In this document: positions 35,779 through 44,562 of the stretch, in pieces
Layout of the letters: every line of letters starts with the position of its first letter
Numbering within the stretch: the first letter of the stretch is position 1
Assembly: GCF_000185365.1 (NCBI RefSeq)
Contig: NZ_GL622241.1
Span: 858,895-908,286, forward strand
Length of the DNA stretch: 49,392 nt
Source: Enterococcus italicus DSM 15952
GTDB taxonomy: Bacteria > Bacillota > Bacilli > Lactobacillales > Enterococcaceae
Direction of reading: 5' to 3'
Notes under the pieces: model-generated
Told to the model about the DNA's origin: nothing
Database searches by the model: none
What the model saw: only the letters and a program-made list of their open reading frames with translations
Position numbers and translations under genes: made by a program

Positions 35779-36153
35779 ATGAACGATATCGGAATTGTCA
35801 TTGTCTCACATTCAAAGAATATTGCACAAGGTGTTGTTGATTTGGTTCGCGAAGTTGCCAAAGACGTAGAGATTACCTATGTCGGTGGGACGGAAGATGG
35901 CGGCATTGGTACGAGCTTTGAGCGTGTACAAGCAGTCGTCGAGGCGAATAGTAAAGAAACGTTGCTAGCGTTCTTTGATTTGGGAAGTGCCAAGATGAAT
36001 TTAGAAATGGTCACGGATTTTTCAGATAAGACCATTCATATTAACTATGTGCCGATCGTTGAAGGAACCTACACAGCAGCAGCCTTGCTCCAAGCGGGTG
36101 CTGAGCAAGATGCGATATTGGCTCAGTTAGCTGAGCTAAAAATGGAAAAGTAA
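35779..36153 (+). CDS. dhaM: Dihydroxyacetone kinase phosphotransfer subunit DhaM
   Basis: 124 residues, a single EIIA-Man-like domain without the HPr and EI extensions of E. coli DhaM, as usual in Firmicutes. The phosphorylated His is in VIVSHSKNIAQGV. The start ATG overlaps the end of dhaL spacing by a single base, so the three genes form a tight operon. Confidence 0.94.
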   Translation: MNDIGIVIVSHSKNIAQGVVDLVREVAKDVEITYVGGTEDGGIGTSFERVQAVVEANSKETLLAFFDLGSAKMNLEMVTDFSDKTIHINYVPIVEGTYTAAALLQAGAEQDAILAQLAELKMEK

Positions 36154-36173
36154 CAGATGAAAAGAGGAAAAAG

Positions 36174-36506
36174 ATGCTAATTGCATTGATTGGTGAAAAT
36201 TGCAGTGGGAAATCGACGCTGGCGGAAAGATTACAAAATTAACGGCAAGCGACGGTTTTTGTCGGCAAGGATTATTTGCGCATGGCAAAAAACGAAAAAG
36301 AGGCGGCCGAGTTATTTCGGCAGCGTTTGGCGACTATCAAAGAGCGCTTTGCTCAAAGGATGCATGGGCACTTGCCTGAGCCGGTGAGTCGGATGCTAGA
36401 GCAGCATCATGGGAAATTTGCCGATGAAAACGTGCTGGGCGTACTTGACACGACAATTACATCTATCGAGGAAAACTACGAACGCTTACTGGCATTGGTG
36501 GAATAA
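36174..36506 (+). pseudogene. P-loop kinase-like gene, nonsense-mutated and shortened
   Basis: Starts MLIALIGENCSGKSTLAERL with a Walker A motif, then meets TAA at 36240-36242. The same frame continues (ATVFVGKDYLRMAKNEKEAA) to 36506. The protein would total only ~110 residues, and FRQRLATIKERFAQRM looks like a join across a missing middle part, so an internal deletion is also likely. It follows dhaM by 20 bases. Probably a dead AAA/adenylate-kinase-like gene. Confidence 0.7.
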
Positions 36507-36527
36507 GAAAAAGTCGGAGCCGGCATT

Positions 36528-36590
36528 AGTGAAAACAGCCAGGACATCAGGAAGTTCGAGAGACAACTTTCAGATATCCTGGCTTTCACT
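36528..36590. terminator. Hairpin between convergent genes
   Basis: AGTGAAA-ACAGCCAGGA pairs with TCCTGGCT-TTCACT, with a small bulge and an inner GAAGTT/AACTTT stem. It lies between the broken kinase and the lactate permease and may stop both transcripts, though it lacks a long T tract. Confidence 0.5.
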
Positions 36591-36624
36591 TTCGCTGAGC
36601 AATTCTGCTGCAGCCTTCAAAACC

Positions 36625-38153
36625 CTAAATCTGTCCGAAGACTTTTCCTAAGCCAAAGATGACTAGGCAAATAATGAGCGTATAGATGGCGCAGAATTTC
36701 ATGGCTTGTTTTAAAATGGTTCCTTCTTCGCCAACTAGACCAGTCGCACCCGTTGCGACGGCGATGCTTTGCGGAGAGATCATCTTGCCGGCTGTCGCCC
36801 CAGCCATATTTGCCGCAGCTAGCCAATATGGATTGACGTCTAGGCTAGTAGCTGCCTTGACTTGTAGCTCACCAAATAAGACATTGGCGGATGTGTCGCT
36901 ACCAGTAATAAAGGTACCAAGTGCACCGATAATTGGAGCAATAAAGGGATAGAAACTACCGGTAACCATAACTAAGCTGAGGGCAATGTTGTTGACCATA
37001 CCGCTGTAGCCCATCACTTTGGATAGTCCGACAATCGAAGCGACCGTGACCATCGTTTTGGTCATCTGCTTGGTTGTATGCCAAAGAATCTGCAAGCTCT
37101 TGCCAAAAGAAATTCCTTGGAAGAGACCGCCAATAATCGTAGCGACAATAATTAAGGTACCAGGTGACGTAATCCACGTGATGACATATGGTTTAGCATG
37201 CGAGCCTTGGAATATGGTGAAGGAGCTTTGCACCGTATTTAAGCGATCATGGATGGCAGGTACAAGAGAGGAAGACAAAATAATAAAGGCAAAAACGAGA
37301 ATAAACGGCAACCAAGCGACAATTCCTTCTTTAAGCGAGACGGTAGGTGCCGTTTGTTCTTGGGTTTTTTTGGTCCGATGACTTTGACTAAGAGGATGAT
37401 CGTCACGATACAAATCAATGACCCCGCAATAGATGGCAATTCCGCCCCGAGATACTTAGAAACGATGATTTCTGGAATGGAAAATGCAAGACCAGATGCC
37501 AAGGTAATCCAAAAGACCCCTTTAATGGAACGGAAGCTACCACCTGTCAACGTAACCAAACAAAACGGAATCAGAATAATCAAGATACTTAATTGCAAGG
37601 TGACGACAAAAGAAAGTTGCTTGACGTCAAGACCGGTGACTTGAGCTAAGGTCGTGACAGGCAGACCAATCGCACCAAATGCGGTCGGAGTCGTATTGGC
37701 AATCAGACAAATAATCGCCGCTTTGACCGGTGACATACCCAAGACAGCTAAAATACTAGCCGGAATCGCTACGGCTGTACCAAAGCCGGCAATGGCTTCC
37801 AAAAATCCCCCAAAACCCCAAGCAAGTAACAACACGAGTATGCGCATATCGCCAGTAATGGACGTCAGCATTTCTTTGATGGTATTCATCCCACCAGACT
37901 CGGTGCTGGCATTGTACGTAAAGACAGCTGCGATAATCACGTAAATAATTGGCCAAAAAGCCATGACAATTCCTTCTAAGGCAGCGGATAGACTTTCTTT
38001 GCCACTAAAATGAAAGCCGACCATACTGAGGATAATCGTCAGCACTAAGCCAATCAAACAAGCGAGATCTCCACGCATTTTAAAGACCCCAAGAGAGAGA
38101 ATTAACCAAATAATAGGAATAACAGCAAGTAACGTTAGCAAACCTTGTGACAT
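36625..38153 (-). pseudogene. lctP: L-lactate permease (LctP family), frameshifted at a poly-A run
   Basis: The N-terminal ~300 residues (MSQGLLTLLAVIPIIW, then GFGGFLEAIAGFGTAVAIP) and the C-terminal ~250 residues (including GSDTSANVLFG and NMAGATAGKMISPQSIA) match the LctP family, but lie in two frames. The change falls at the coding-strand run CCAAAAAAACCC near 37370. Adding one A would give one ~510-residue protein. This could be a true mutation, a sequencing slip, or a phase-variable site. The start ATG at 38153 has GAAAGGATG upstream. Confidence 0.82.
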
Positions 38154-38162
38154 ACATTTCAT

Positions 38163-38559
38163 CCTTTCAATCCATTATTTTTGACTGCTAGAAAATTGAC
38201 GAAAAAAATTCCTCCTCAGAAAATGCTTGAGCAGGGATGGTCGGTTTCTGGGTTATTGATTGTCAAAAGTGAATGACTTCGGCAAGGAATAAGAAGAGGA
38301 CTGGCACACGGCTGCACAAGAATCATCTATTCTAGTTTAGAAACAATCTAATCTAGTTAATTATAGCATGCATGCGCTAAAAAAGTTTGTCATTTTTTCT
38401 CGAAAGCACCAAACTTTGCTCATTTTTTTGAATAAATAGAAACCATCAGATAGTCCGAGACTAGTCGTTGCACAAAGTATTCGAAATAGGTGGAAAACCA
38501 GAAACAGCCGAGCTTCATGGTATACTAGAATGAAGCAAAGTGAGAAAGTAGGGATTGTT
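38163..38559. other. Divergent intergenic region
   Basis: About 400 bases with no gene that I can support. It must hold the promoters of the permease (minus strand) and of yccF (plus strand; a TATACT -10 candidate at 38521-38526). Confidence 0.4.
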
Positions 38560-38928
38560 ATGAGTTGTATTGGAAATGTTATTTGGTTTATCTTTGGTGG
38601 TTTATTTGGCTGGATCGGTTGGATGGTTGCGGGCATTCTTTGGAGCATCACGATCATAGGGCTGCCGATTGGCTTGCAATGTTTTAAAATCGCGACGATG
38701 AGTTTAGCACCATTTGGCAAAGAAGTGGTCTACGAGCATACGAATACGAGTTTTTTATTGAATATTTTATGGATCATTCTTTCTGGCTTCTGGTTAGCGG
38801 TCGGACATCTGATTAGTGCAGTGATCCTATGCATTACGATTATCGGGATTCCTTTTGCTGGTCAATCATTGAAGCTGGCGCAAGTATCATTTATGCCATT
38901 TGGCGCGCGGATCGAGCGAGTAAGATGA
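38560..38928 (+). CDS. YccF-family inner-membrane protein
   Basis: 122 residues from MSCIGNVIWFIFGGLFGW; the ATG follows TAGGG. Two similar halves each have hydrophobic helices followed by the family motif: GLPIGLQCFKIATMSLAPFG and GIPFAGQSLKLAQVSFMPFG. Function is unknown. Confidence 0.85.
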   Translation: MSCIGNVIWFIFGGLFGWIGWMVAGILWSITIIGLPIGLQCFKIATMSLAPFGKEVVYEHTNTSFLLNILWIILSGFWLAVGHLISAVILCITIIGIPFAGQSLKLAQVSFMPFGARIERVR

Positions 38929-39100
38929 TTTTACTTGCGTAATAGCGCAAAAGTCGCTATGCTATTACCGGTATATGAATCAAAGGGAGGGGATCAGGAT
39001 GGCAAACGCATCTTGTATCGTACGATCAAAGAACACTAGCACAAAATGACGTTCTTTGAAGAAAAGAGTTTCCTCAAAGGACTAGAAATGAGGAAAACAA

Positions 39101-39745
39101 ATGAAAGAACAACTACAACCCTATGAATATTGGTATAGTAAGCAACAATTATCTGAATTGGTCAATGCCTACCATTCAGTCAATGATAAGAAAGTGATTC
39201 AGTCACTACAAGCATTAATGAAAGAGCGGACAGGTGAGCTCTTTCAGCGGCATCCTGACTTAGCAGCTTATTGGCCAGTCTTAATGGACAGCAAGTTGAC
39301 GCGCAAGCAATTTGAAGCGGTATTTGATGAACTACAAGCATTTGTGGTGCCGATGAAGCAGCCATCTGCTAAGCAAATCGATAAAATATTTCGCAAGGTG
39401 AAGAAGATGTATTACCCACCGGTGGATAGCCTAGACTTTCGCACGATGACTTTTTTAGGTTGGAATGATCCGGGCACGAATCGCAAGTACTTGCTGCGCG
39501 AAAAAGAGGGCCGCTTGCAAGGTGTATACGGCAGCTTCCGCTCAGATGTACAAAAAGGACACTGTGCCATCTGCAATCAAATCAGTACGGTCGGCTTGTT
39601 TTTAGCTACGACGAAAGCCTCGGCAGACGGTACCTATACAAAAAAAGGCAATTACATTTGTAGTAACAGCGAGCAATGCAATCAACAAGTGACACAACTA
39701 GAAACGCTAGAGCGCTTTTGGGAGACGGTCACATACGAGAAGTAA
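39101..39745 (+). CDS. FusB/FusC-family EF-G-binding protein
   Basis: 214 residues, the length of FusB. Members bind elongation factor G and free it from fusidic-acid-stalled ribosomes. A helical N-terminal half is followed by FRKVKKMYYPPVDSLDF, the conserved FLGWNDPGTNRKY segment and a treble-clef zinc finger (CAIC and CSNSEQC). Chromosomal members in enterococci may contribute to low-level fusidic acid tolerance. It is 19 bases before the next gene. Confidence 0.88.
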   Translation: MKEQLQPYEYWYSKQQLSELVNAYHSVNDKKVIQSLQALMKERTGELFQRHPDLAAYWPVLMDSKLTRKQFEAVFDELQAFVVPMKQPSAKQIDKIFRKVKKMYYPPVDSLDFRTMTFLGWNDPGTNRKYLLREKEGRLQGVYGSFRSDVQKGHCAICNQISTVGLFLATTKASADGTYTKKGNYICSNSEQCNQQVTQLETLERFWETVTYEK

Positions 39746-39764
39746 ACGGACAGGAGGTAGTGCA

Positions 39765-40754
39765 ATGAGTGAAGGAACTAGTCCCATTGTCGGCTCGCTC
39801 GCCTATCTCCAGTGGTACCGCACCTGTTGCCTGAGCGAAAAGGAAAAGCTTGCACGAATGATGGAGCAACTAGGCGCTTGGATTGATGACGATGGCATGT
39901 TACAGCTGACTGGTCCAGGAAAGCTAGCAGAGCTGCCGCCACATAGTGAATGGTATGCGTGTTTACGAAAGAGTGTCCAACGCGCCTACAAAGGGGACCT
40001 AGGCTTAAACCAAGATGAGCTAGGGCATAAGCTGCATCTCTTTCGAAGCTATCTCGATCGGCAAAATATCCAGTACATTCGTCGCCACTATTCAGGCGCA
40101 AGTGACTTCGATAAGCTTGTCGCCTATGCCGCTCACACCAAGGTGGGTATTGATTTCTCGGTAGGGGCCAATTATCATAATCGTACAATGGGGCCCTTTG
40201 ATTATCCGCGGAATATGAAAGTCTTGGTGCCCAAAAGAAACACAGGTGGCTGGCGGTACAATACTGCGCGCATGAGTGAATTCATTTTGGATAGTCAAAC
40301 AGGGCGCTTTGTCAGTCAATGGAACGATCTGAAGCTTAAAGAAGATGGCTACGACGCTAATCCTAAAGCGTATCAAGTAAAGGAATGTGGCGATGTGGCG
40401 AATACGGAGTCGTTTAATTATGGTGTGCCGCACGGGTATCATCTCGATCGCGCGACATTTAGCAAAGCCCATCGCTATTTGGATGTCAATCATCCACCTG
40501 ATCTGCATTTGCGGCGTATCGTTTGTCGAAAATGGAAGAGTGAGCCTGATTTCGACAAAGGTGGGCGCTATGCAGATATTGTCAAAAAAGGTCAAGTGGA
40601 TCTTATTGCTTGGCGCCAAATCCCATTAGAAGAGAAGCCGACAGTCTATGAGGCATTTGTTCGCGACTGCCAGCGCCGCAGACGAAACGCCGGCTTTGGT
40701 AAGTATTGGCGCAGACAAATGCGACCGCGATGGCTACGATTTTGGGGAAAATAA
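39765..40754 (+). CDS. Uncharacterised basic protein (DUF3114-like)
   Basis: 329 residues, soluble, strongly basic at the C-terminus (RRRRNAGFGKYWRRQMRPRW). It resembles the uncharacterised DUF3114 proteins of Lactobacillales (MGPFDYPRNMKVL region), but the family call is tentative. AGGAGG precedes ATG. It follows the FusB-like gene closely and probably shares its transcript. Its last ~24 bases plus the following terminator are duplicated at 42423-42510. Confidence 0.6.
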   Translation: MSEGTSPIVGSLAYLQWYRTCCLSEKEKLARMMEQLGAWIDDDGMLQLTGPGKLAELPPHSEWYACLRKSVQRAYKGDLGLNQDELGHKLHLFRSYLDRQNIQYIRRHYSGASDFDKLVAYAAHTKVGIDFSVGANYHNRTMGPFDYPRNMKVLVPKRNTGGWRYNTARMSEFILDSQTGRFVSQWNDLKLKEDGYDANPKAYQVKECGDVANTESFNYGVPHGYHLDRATFSKAHRYLDVNHPPDLHLRRIVCRKWKSEPDFDKGGRYADIVKKGQVDLIAWRQIPLEEKPTVYEAFVRDCQRRRRNAGFGKYWRRQMRPRWLRFWGK

Positions 40755-40818
40755 ACTATCTGAATCAGCAGAAGCAGACACGTATGTGAAGCTCTTGCAT
40801 TTGGATAGTTTTTTGTTG
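40731..40818 (+). repeat. Approximately 88-bp direct repeat, copy 1 (gene end and terminator)
   Basis: Contains the last codons of the DUF3114-like gene and a hairpin (AACTATC with GATAGTT, then TTTTTG) acting as terminator. Nearly identical to 42423-42510, with about three differences. Confidence 0.85.
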
Positions 40819-40882
40819 TAAGTTCTTATCTAAGAAAAATAGAAAAGGGTTGTAAATTATTTAGGGCAAAGGAGAATTTTTA

Positions 40883-41302
40883 ATGATTAATTATGAAATA
40901 GGAAATGATTTCGATGCTGTCTTTATTGAATCAGAGCTAGAATTATTTAACAATCATTCAAAAAGAAGTCCTCAAGATGAAGAATATAAAAAGTTCATAA
41001 TTGTTGTAAAAAAAAATCAACAAATTATTGGTGGAGGAATTGCCTACTCTTCACTATATTATATTGGCTATATAGATACTTTATGGGTAGATGAAAAATT
41101 TAGAAATCAATCAATTGGAACCAAAATACTTTCTTTACTAGAAAGTAAATTAAGGGAATATGGCTGTGAATTATGTCATTTAGATACCTTTAATTTTCAA
41201 GCACCTGTATTTTATAAAAAGAATGGTTATGAAATTTTTGGAGAATTACATCATAAAAAACAGAACATTACAGAATATTTTTTAAAAAAAGATCTCTGTT
41301 AA
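40883..41302 (+). CDS. GNAT-family N-acetyltransferase
   Basis: 139 residues. The acetyl-CoA-binding segment DEKFRNQSIGTKILSLLE (R/Q-x-x-G/A type) and VFYKKNGYEIFGEL are GNAT hallmarks. It moves an acetyl group to an unknown amine. AAAGGAG precedes ATG. The gene is very AT-rich compared with neighbours, in line with transfer. Confidence 0.88.
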   Translation: MINYEIGNDFDAVFIESELELFNNHSKRSPQDEEYKKFIIVVKKNQQIIGGGIAYSSLYYIGYIDTLWVDEKFRNQSIGTKILSLLESKLREYGCELCHLDTFNFQAPVFYKKNGYEIFGELHHKKQNITEYFLKKDLC

Positions 41303-41539
41303 ATAAATAGATCCATTATTTGACGGTGATCGATCAAGCCCATAATCTTTTGTAAAATACTATTCAACGTTTTAACTGTTACTTACTGAATGCCGTTTTC
41401 AATTTTTAAATAGTTTGACACACCATTAAAAATTCTATTTTCCACTCTGCGTCGTTAGCAGGAACATATAACTTAAAGCAACCGTTCCTGAGAAAATAGT
41501 TAAGAACCGTATTGTTTAATAACAAAGGGGAGAATGAGT

Positions 41540-41770
41540 ATGTTTGAAAAAGTTGTTGAAAAATTAAAACAGAGAAGACTAAAAAAAGCTGAACTGTTAA
41601 GGAGAAAAAATGCAAAAATGCGAAGCGAAGGTAAAGATCCCTTAAAAGGCTGGGGAAAAATGATTGATTCTGGAACAGGTGGTGCTAATAGAGCTAATCC
41701 GTTAGATACGAAATATTTTCATATAGAAGATCAGAAAAATTTAAGAGAGCAGATTAAAAAGAACAAATAA
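41540..41770 (+). CDS. Small basic protein of unknown function
   Basis: 76 residues from MFEKVVEKLKQRRLKKAELL; AAAGGGG lies upstream. A charged N-terminal helix is followed by a Gly/Asn-rich part (GTGGANRANPLD). I do not recognise it. A good RBS and intact frame make it plausible. Confidence 0.5.
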   Translation: MFEKVVEKLKQRRLKKAELLRRKNAKMRSEGKDPLKGWGKMIDSGTGGANRANPLDTKYFHIEDQKNLREQIKKNK

Positions 41771-41869
41771 ACTAATCTTTTATAGTACTACCCTTTTGGA
41801 TCATATGTTATTTGATTTTGGGTTTCAGTAATAGAGTAAGCGCACACTACTTGTTAAAGTGGCAATAAG

Positions 41870-41887
41870 GGTTCTGTTGCAACTTTT
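41870..41887. repeat. Possible IS6-family terminal repeat remnant
   Basis: GGTTCTGTTGCAACTTTT resembles the ends of IS1216/IS257-type elements (GGTTCTGTTGCAAAGTTT). There is no transposase nearby, so at most a leftover end. Confidence 0.3.
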
Positions 41888-41951
41888 ATCGAAGCCTACG
41901 TACTGCCTCTACCCGGTTAAGGCATGGCAACCATTCGAACAATCTACAAAA

Positions 41952-41985
41952 AAAGCCGAAAAGAAAGAACGCTTTTCGGCTTTTC
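41952..41985. terminator. Terminator hairpin after the toxin remnant
   Basis: AGCCGAAAAG pairs with CTTTTCGGCT, flanked by A and T runs. Beside it is a 19-bp palindrome (GTACAATT-GTT-AATTGTAC, 41987-42005). Confidence 0.7.
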
Positions 41986-42005
41986 AGTACAATTGTTAAT
42001 TGTAC

Positions 42006-42267
42006 ACTTCTCTACAATGGCCACTAAAACTAAAATCGTAATCGTTTCATCGGCTATATTTGCTAATAAACGATAATCTCCTATTCTATATCACCATTGA
42101 CTACTTTTATTTCCTACCAAACCTTTCCCATGAACCCTAGGAGAACCGGTACCTTCTAAATTTTTAGAAATCCAAGATAATATAAGACGAGCTTGATGCT
42201 TGTCCATCTTTTTTACTGCTTTTTGAGCATTTTTTTCATATCGAACCGTATATGTTTTCTCCATCAT
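42006..42267 (-). pseudogene. RelE/ParE-superfamily toxin, inactivated
   Basis: Reads MMEKTYTVRYEKNAQKAVKK, then the HGKGLVGNK segment and QW followed by TGA (42091-42093) where Arg is usual. The same frame continues YRIGDYRLLANI but loses the conserved His-Arg C-terminus after LVLVAI. So there is one nonsense change and one 3' deletion. Its ATG overlaps the antitoxin stop, as in relBE operons. Confidence 0.8.
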
Positions 42268-42422
42268 AAACCTAGTTCTCGGAGCATATCTGGGTGTGAA
42301 ATACTTTCGTCATTTAACTCATGATCTTTCATTGCTTTTTGGTACAAATTCATATCAACTTGATCTTCTAACACTTCTAATAATTTCGTTCTAGCTAATT
42401 CTGATAAACTTAATCCATCAAT
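42264..42422 (-). pseudogene. RelB-type antitoxin, 5'-truncated
   Basis: Only the C-terminal ~50 residues remain (LSLSELARTKLLEVLE to HPDMLRELGL), stopping at TGA that overlaps the toxin start. The DNA-binding N-terminus is cut exactly at the edge of the 88-bp repeat. Confidence 0.75.
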
Positions 42423-42510
42423 GGCTACGATTTTTGGGAAAATAAACTATCTGAATCAGCAGAAGCCGACACGTATGTGAAGCTCTTGCATTTGGGTAGT
42501 TTTTTGTTGT
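42423..42510 (+). repeat. Approximately 88-bp direct repeat, copy 2
   Basis: Second copy of the DUF3114-like gene end and terminator (compare 40731-40818). The hairpin stem is slightly weakened here (GGGTAGTT in place of GGATAGTT). Confidence 0.85.
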
Positions 42511-42538
42511 CGACAAATTATTTTTTTGGATAGTTACA

Positions 42539-42564
42539 CAGTTGAAAATAATTAATGAACTGTC
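42539..42564. promoter_or_regulatory. Inverted repeat upstream of the PTS operon
   Basis: ACAGTT and AACTGT, 6-bp arms with a 14-nt spacer, ~130 bp before the IIA gene. A possible site for the PRD regulator encoded at 46119. Confidence 0.3.
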
Positions 42565-42650
42565 ATAAATTAAGGTCACAAGTGAGTACGACAAAAGTCC
42601 AACATTTGTACAAGGATGTCCAAAATGCGTGCCAAAAGTTGATTGAATAA

Positions 42651-42665
42651 AAGGAAACGATTTCT
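42651..42665 (+). promoter_or_regulatory. cre-like site before the PTS operon
   Basis: AAGGAAACGATTTCT fits the CcpA consensus WTGNAANCGNWNNCW with one mismatch, 28 bases before the IIA start. Catabolite repression of the operon is likely. Confidence 0.45.
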
Positions 42666-42692
42666 TAAAATGGTAATGAAAGGAGGAAAGCG

Positions 42693-43163
42693 ATGATGAA
42701 ATTGCAGTCAGTCGATGAGTCGTTAATCCAAATAGATGTAGAAGCAGAAAATTTTGAGGATGCGGTTCGAAAATCAATGGAGCCTCTTGTGGCACAAGAA
42801 TACGTTAAACCAAGCTATGTGGAAAAAATTCTCTCTATTTATCGTGAAACGGGTCCGTATATCGTGATTACCACGCATATTGCCTTGCCTCATGCAGACA
42901 GTGAAGCGGGAGCATTAAAGATGGGGATAGGATTTACCAAGCTGAAACACTCAGTTGTTTCTGGTAATGTTGCGAATGATCCTGTGAAGTATCTCTTTCC
43001 ATTAAGTGCAACCGACAGCACAAAACATATTCAAATGTTATCAAAGTTGGCTGAATTACTGGGCAATCCTTCATTTGTTGAAGGCTTAGATACGGTGACA
43101 TCCAAAGAAGAATTTATTGCATTATTAACTAAATATGAAGGGAATGAGCAACATGATGCATAA
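42693..43163 (+). CDS. PTS EIIA component (mannitol/fructose-ascorbate type)
   Basis: 156 residues with the phosphorylated His in HIALPHADSE and the later KHIQMLSKLAELL segment. It receives phosphate from HPr and passes it to EIIB. The RBS is AAAGGAGG. First gene of the operon; its end overlaps the IIB start. Confidence 0.9.
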   Translation: MMKLQSVDESLIQIDVEAENFEDAVRKSMEPLVAQEYVKPSYVEKILSIYRETGPYIVITTHIALPHADSEAGALKMGIGFTKLKHSVVSGNVANDPVKYLFPLSATDSTKHIQMLSKLAELLGNPSFVEGLDTVTSKEEFIALLTKYEGNEQHDA

Positions 43164-43434
43164 AGCATTAGTCGCATGTCGTGCTGGAGTTGGTTCTAGC
43201 TTGATGTTAAAAATAAAAGTCAACGAAGTAGTTAAAGAAAATAATCTTCAATTAGTTGTCGAACACTCATCTCTAGATGGATTAAATGGGTTTGATGGTG
43301 ATATGGTTATTACCTTAATTGATGTGGCACAAGAATTAGAAGAAAAGAAAGTTCCGTATAAAGTTGTGGGTATTCGTAACATTGTTGACAAAGAAGAAAT
43401 TAAGACGAAGTTACTAGAAGCATTAGCAGAGTAG
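43153..43434 (+). CDS. PTS EIIB component (ascorbate/SgaB-like)
   Basis: About 93 residues; the phosphocysteine loop is ALVACRAGVGSSLMLKIKV. The start is uncertain between ATG 43144 and 43153; the latter has GAAGGG at a good distance. SgaB/UlaB-type IIB proteins usually pair with an EIIC of the ascorbate family, which is absent here. Confidence 0.88.
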   Translation: MMHKALVACRAGVGSSLMLKIKVNEVVKENNLQLVVEHSSLDGLNGFDGDMVITLIDVAQELEEKKVPYKVVGIRNIVDKEEIKTKLLEALAE

Positions 43435-43937
43435 GGGGTATTCTGGCGTTGCTCAAAAAAAGAGCCTTCTTTGCAAAAAAATGTGCCAAAGAAGCAAAAA
43501 ACACTGGAACTCGCCAGATATCCTGCAATTCATCACCATCGAAATTCTTCGTTTTTAACTTAGCATTGTTAGGCAATAAGTGAATGGTTATTCACTATTC
43601 GTCGTTTCTGTCATTCTTCTCTTTCTTTGCTATTCTCAGGTGGCACGAAAGAGAAAAAATGTTCAACTAGTGGTTGGCCTAGTGCTAGCACAGTAGAATG
43701 AAAAGGTTATCAGCAGATCCAGTGAACGATTTCCTATTGTTAGGAAATCTGTGTAAAGGAAACCCTTACCTTTTCTGATTATACCATAATTCCAATCTAC
43801 CACAATTGGTTTCTGCTGGTTTTTGGAGTAGGTAAAAATAAATTTATAGCGACGATGGATAGAAACCATTGCCTTTCACGACTGAATAACAAATAGCAGA
43901 TAAAGCGATTGATTCAATCAAAAGGGGGTTCTTTCTC
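43435..43937. other. Gene-free gap where an EIIC gene would be expected
   Basis: About 500 bases with no supported gene. It holds a hairpin (TCTGGCG at 43443-43450 with CGCCAGA at 43512-43519; an inner TTCTTT/AAAGAA pair) that may be an attenuator or terminator. No membrane-protein reading frame or clear remnant of an EIIC is visible. Confidence 0.5.
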
Positions 43938-44549
43938 GTGAATGAACAAGCATTAAAAAATTATACACAGCATATTGAAACTGAAGTGACACAATTTTTA
44001 AAAAGTATTGATGAAGAACAATTAAATCGTGCGCGTCAATTGATTGGTGCTGCCAAAGAACAACACGGTCGTCTCCATATCACTGGAATCGGAAAACCAA
44101 GCCATGTCGCGGAATATATGTGTGCACTGTTTTCTTCCACTGGAACACCGTGTTATTTTTTAGATGGTACTGAAGCAGTCCACGGTTCAGCTGGCCAAGT
44201 ATTGCCAGAAGACGTAGTGATTGCCATCTCAAATAGTGGCAATACCATTGAACTACGCAATACCGTTGAAGCCTTACAACGAATGGGGGTAAAAATCATT
44301 TCGGTCACAGGTAATCTTTCTTCTTGGTTAGCAAAAAATACAGAAGCTGTTTTATTTGCTGGTGTGCAAAATGAAGGTGATGACACAAATAAGCCACCAC
44401 GACTTTCGATTGTTGCAGAAATCATTGTTCTACAGTGTCTGTCGATTCTTTTACAAGAGGACACAGCATTTACAATGGAAAAATATGCAATGTGGCATCC
44501 GGGTGGTGCGCTAGGTGCTCAAGCACGCGAAGAAATTGGACATGCCTAA
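43938..44549 (+). CDS. SIS-domain sugar-phosphate isomerase (KpsF/GutQ-like, no CBS domains)
   Basis: 203 residues, GTG start after AAAGGGGG. SIS motifs are HITGIGKPSHVAEYM and VIAISNSGNTIEL, and MWHPGGALG matches the arabinose-5-phosphate-isomerase family. It lacks the C-terminal CBS pair of KpsF. In this operon it probably isomerises a phosphorylated sugar acid or ketose taken up by the PTS. Confidence 0.85.
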   Translation: MNEQALKNYTQHIETEVTQFLKSIDEEQLNRARQLIGAAKEQHGRLHITGIGKPSHVAEYMCALFSSTGTPCYFLDGTEAVHGSAGQVLPEDVVIAISNSGNTIELRNTVEALQRMGVKIISVTGNLSSWLAKNTEAVLFAGVQNEGDDTNKPPRLSIVAEIIVLQCLSILLQEDTAFTMEKYAMWHPGGALGAQAREEIGHA

Positions 44550-44562
44550 GGAGGAAAAAGAC

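Larger units (their letters stand above)
40819..42422. mobile_element. AT-rich insert between the direct repeats
   Basis: A 1.6-kb segment holding a GNAT gene, a small ORF and a dead toxin-antitoxin pair. It has markedly lower GC than its flanks. A possible IS6-type end (GGTTCTGTTGCAACTTTT) lies at 41870-41887. No transposase or integrase is present. It may have entered by recombination or by duplication of the flanking terminator. Confidence 0.6.

Noticed and set aside
43663-43869. Possible small gene in the gap after EIIB
   Set aside because: No RBS, no similarity to an EIIC or other family, and weak coding character.
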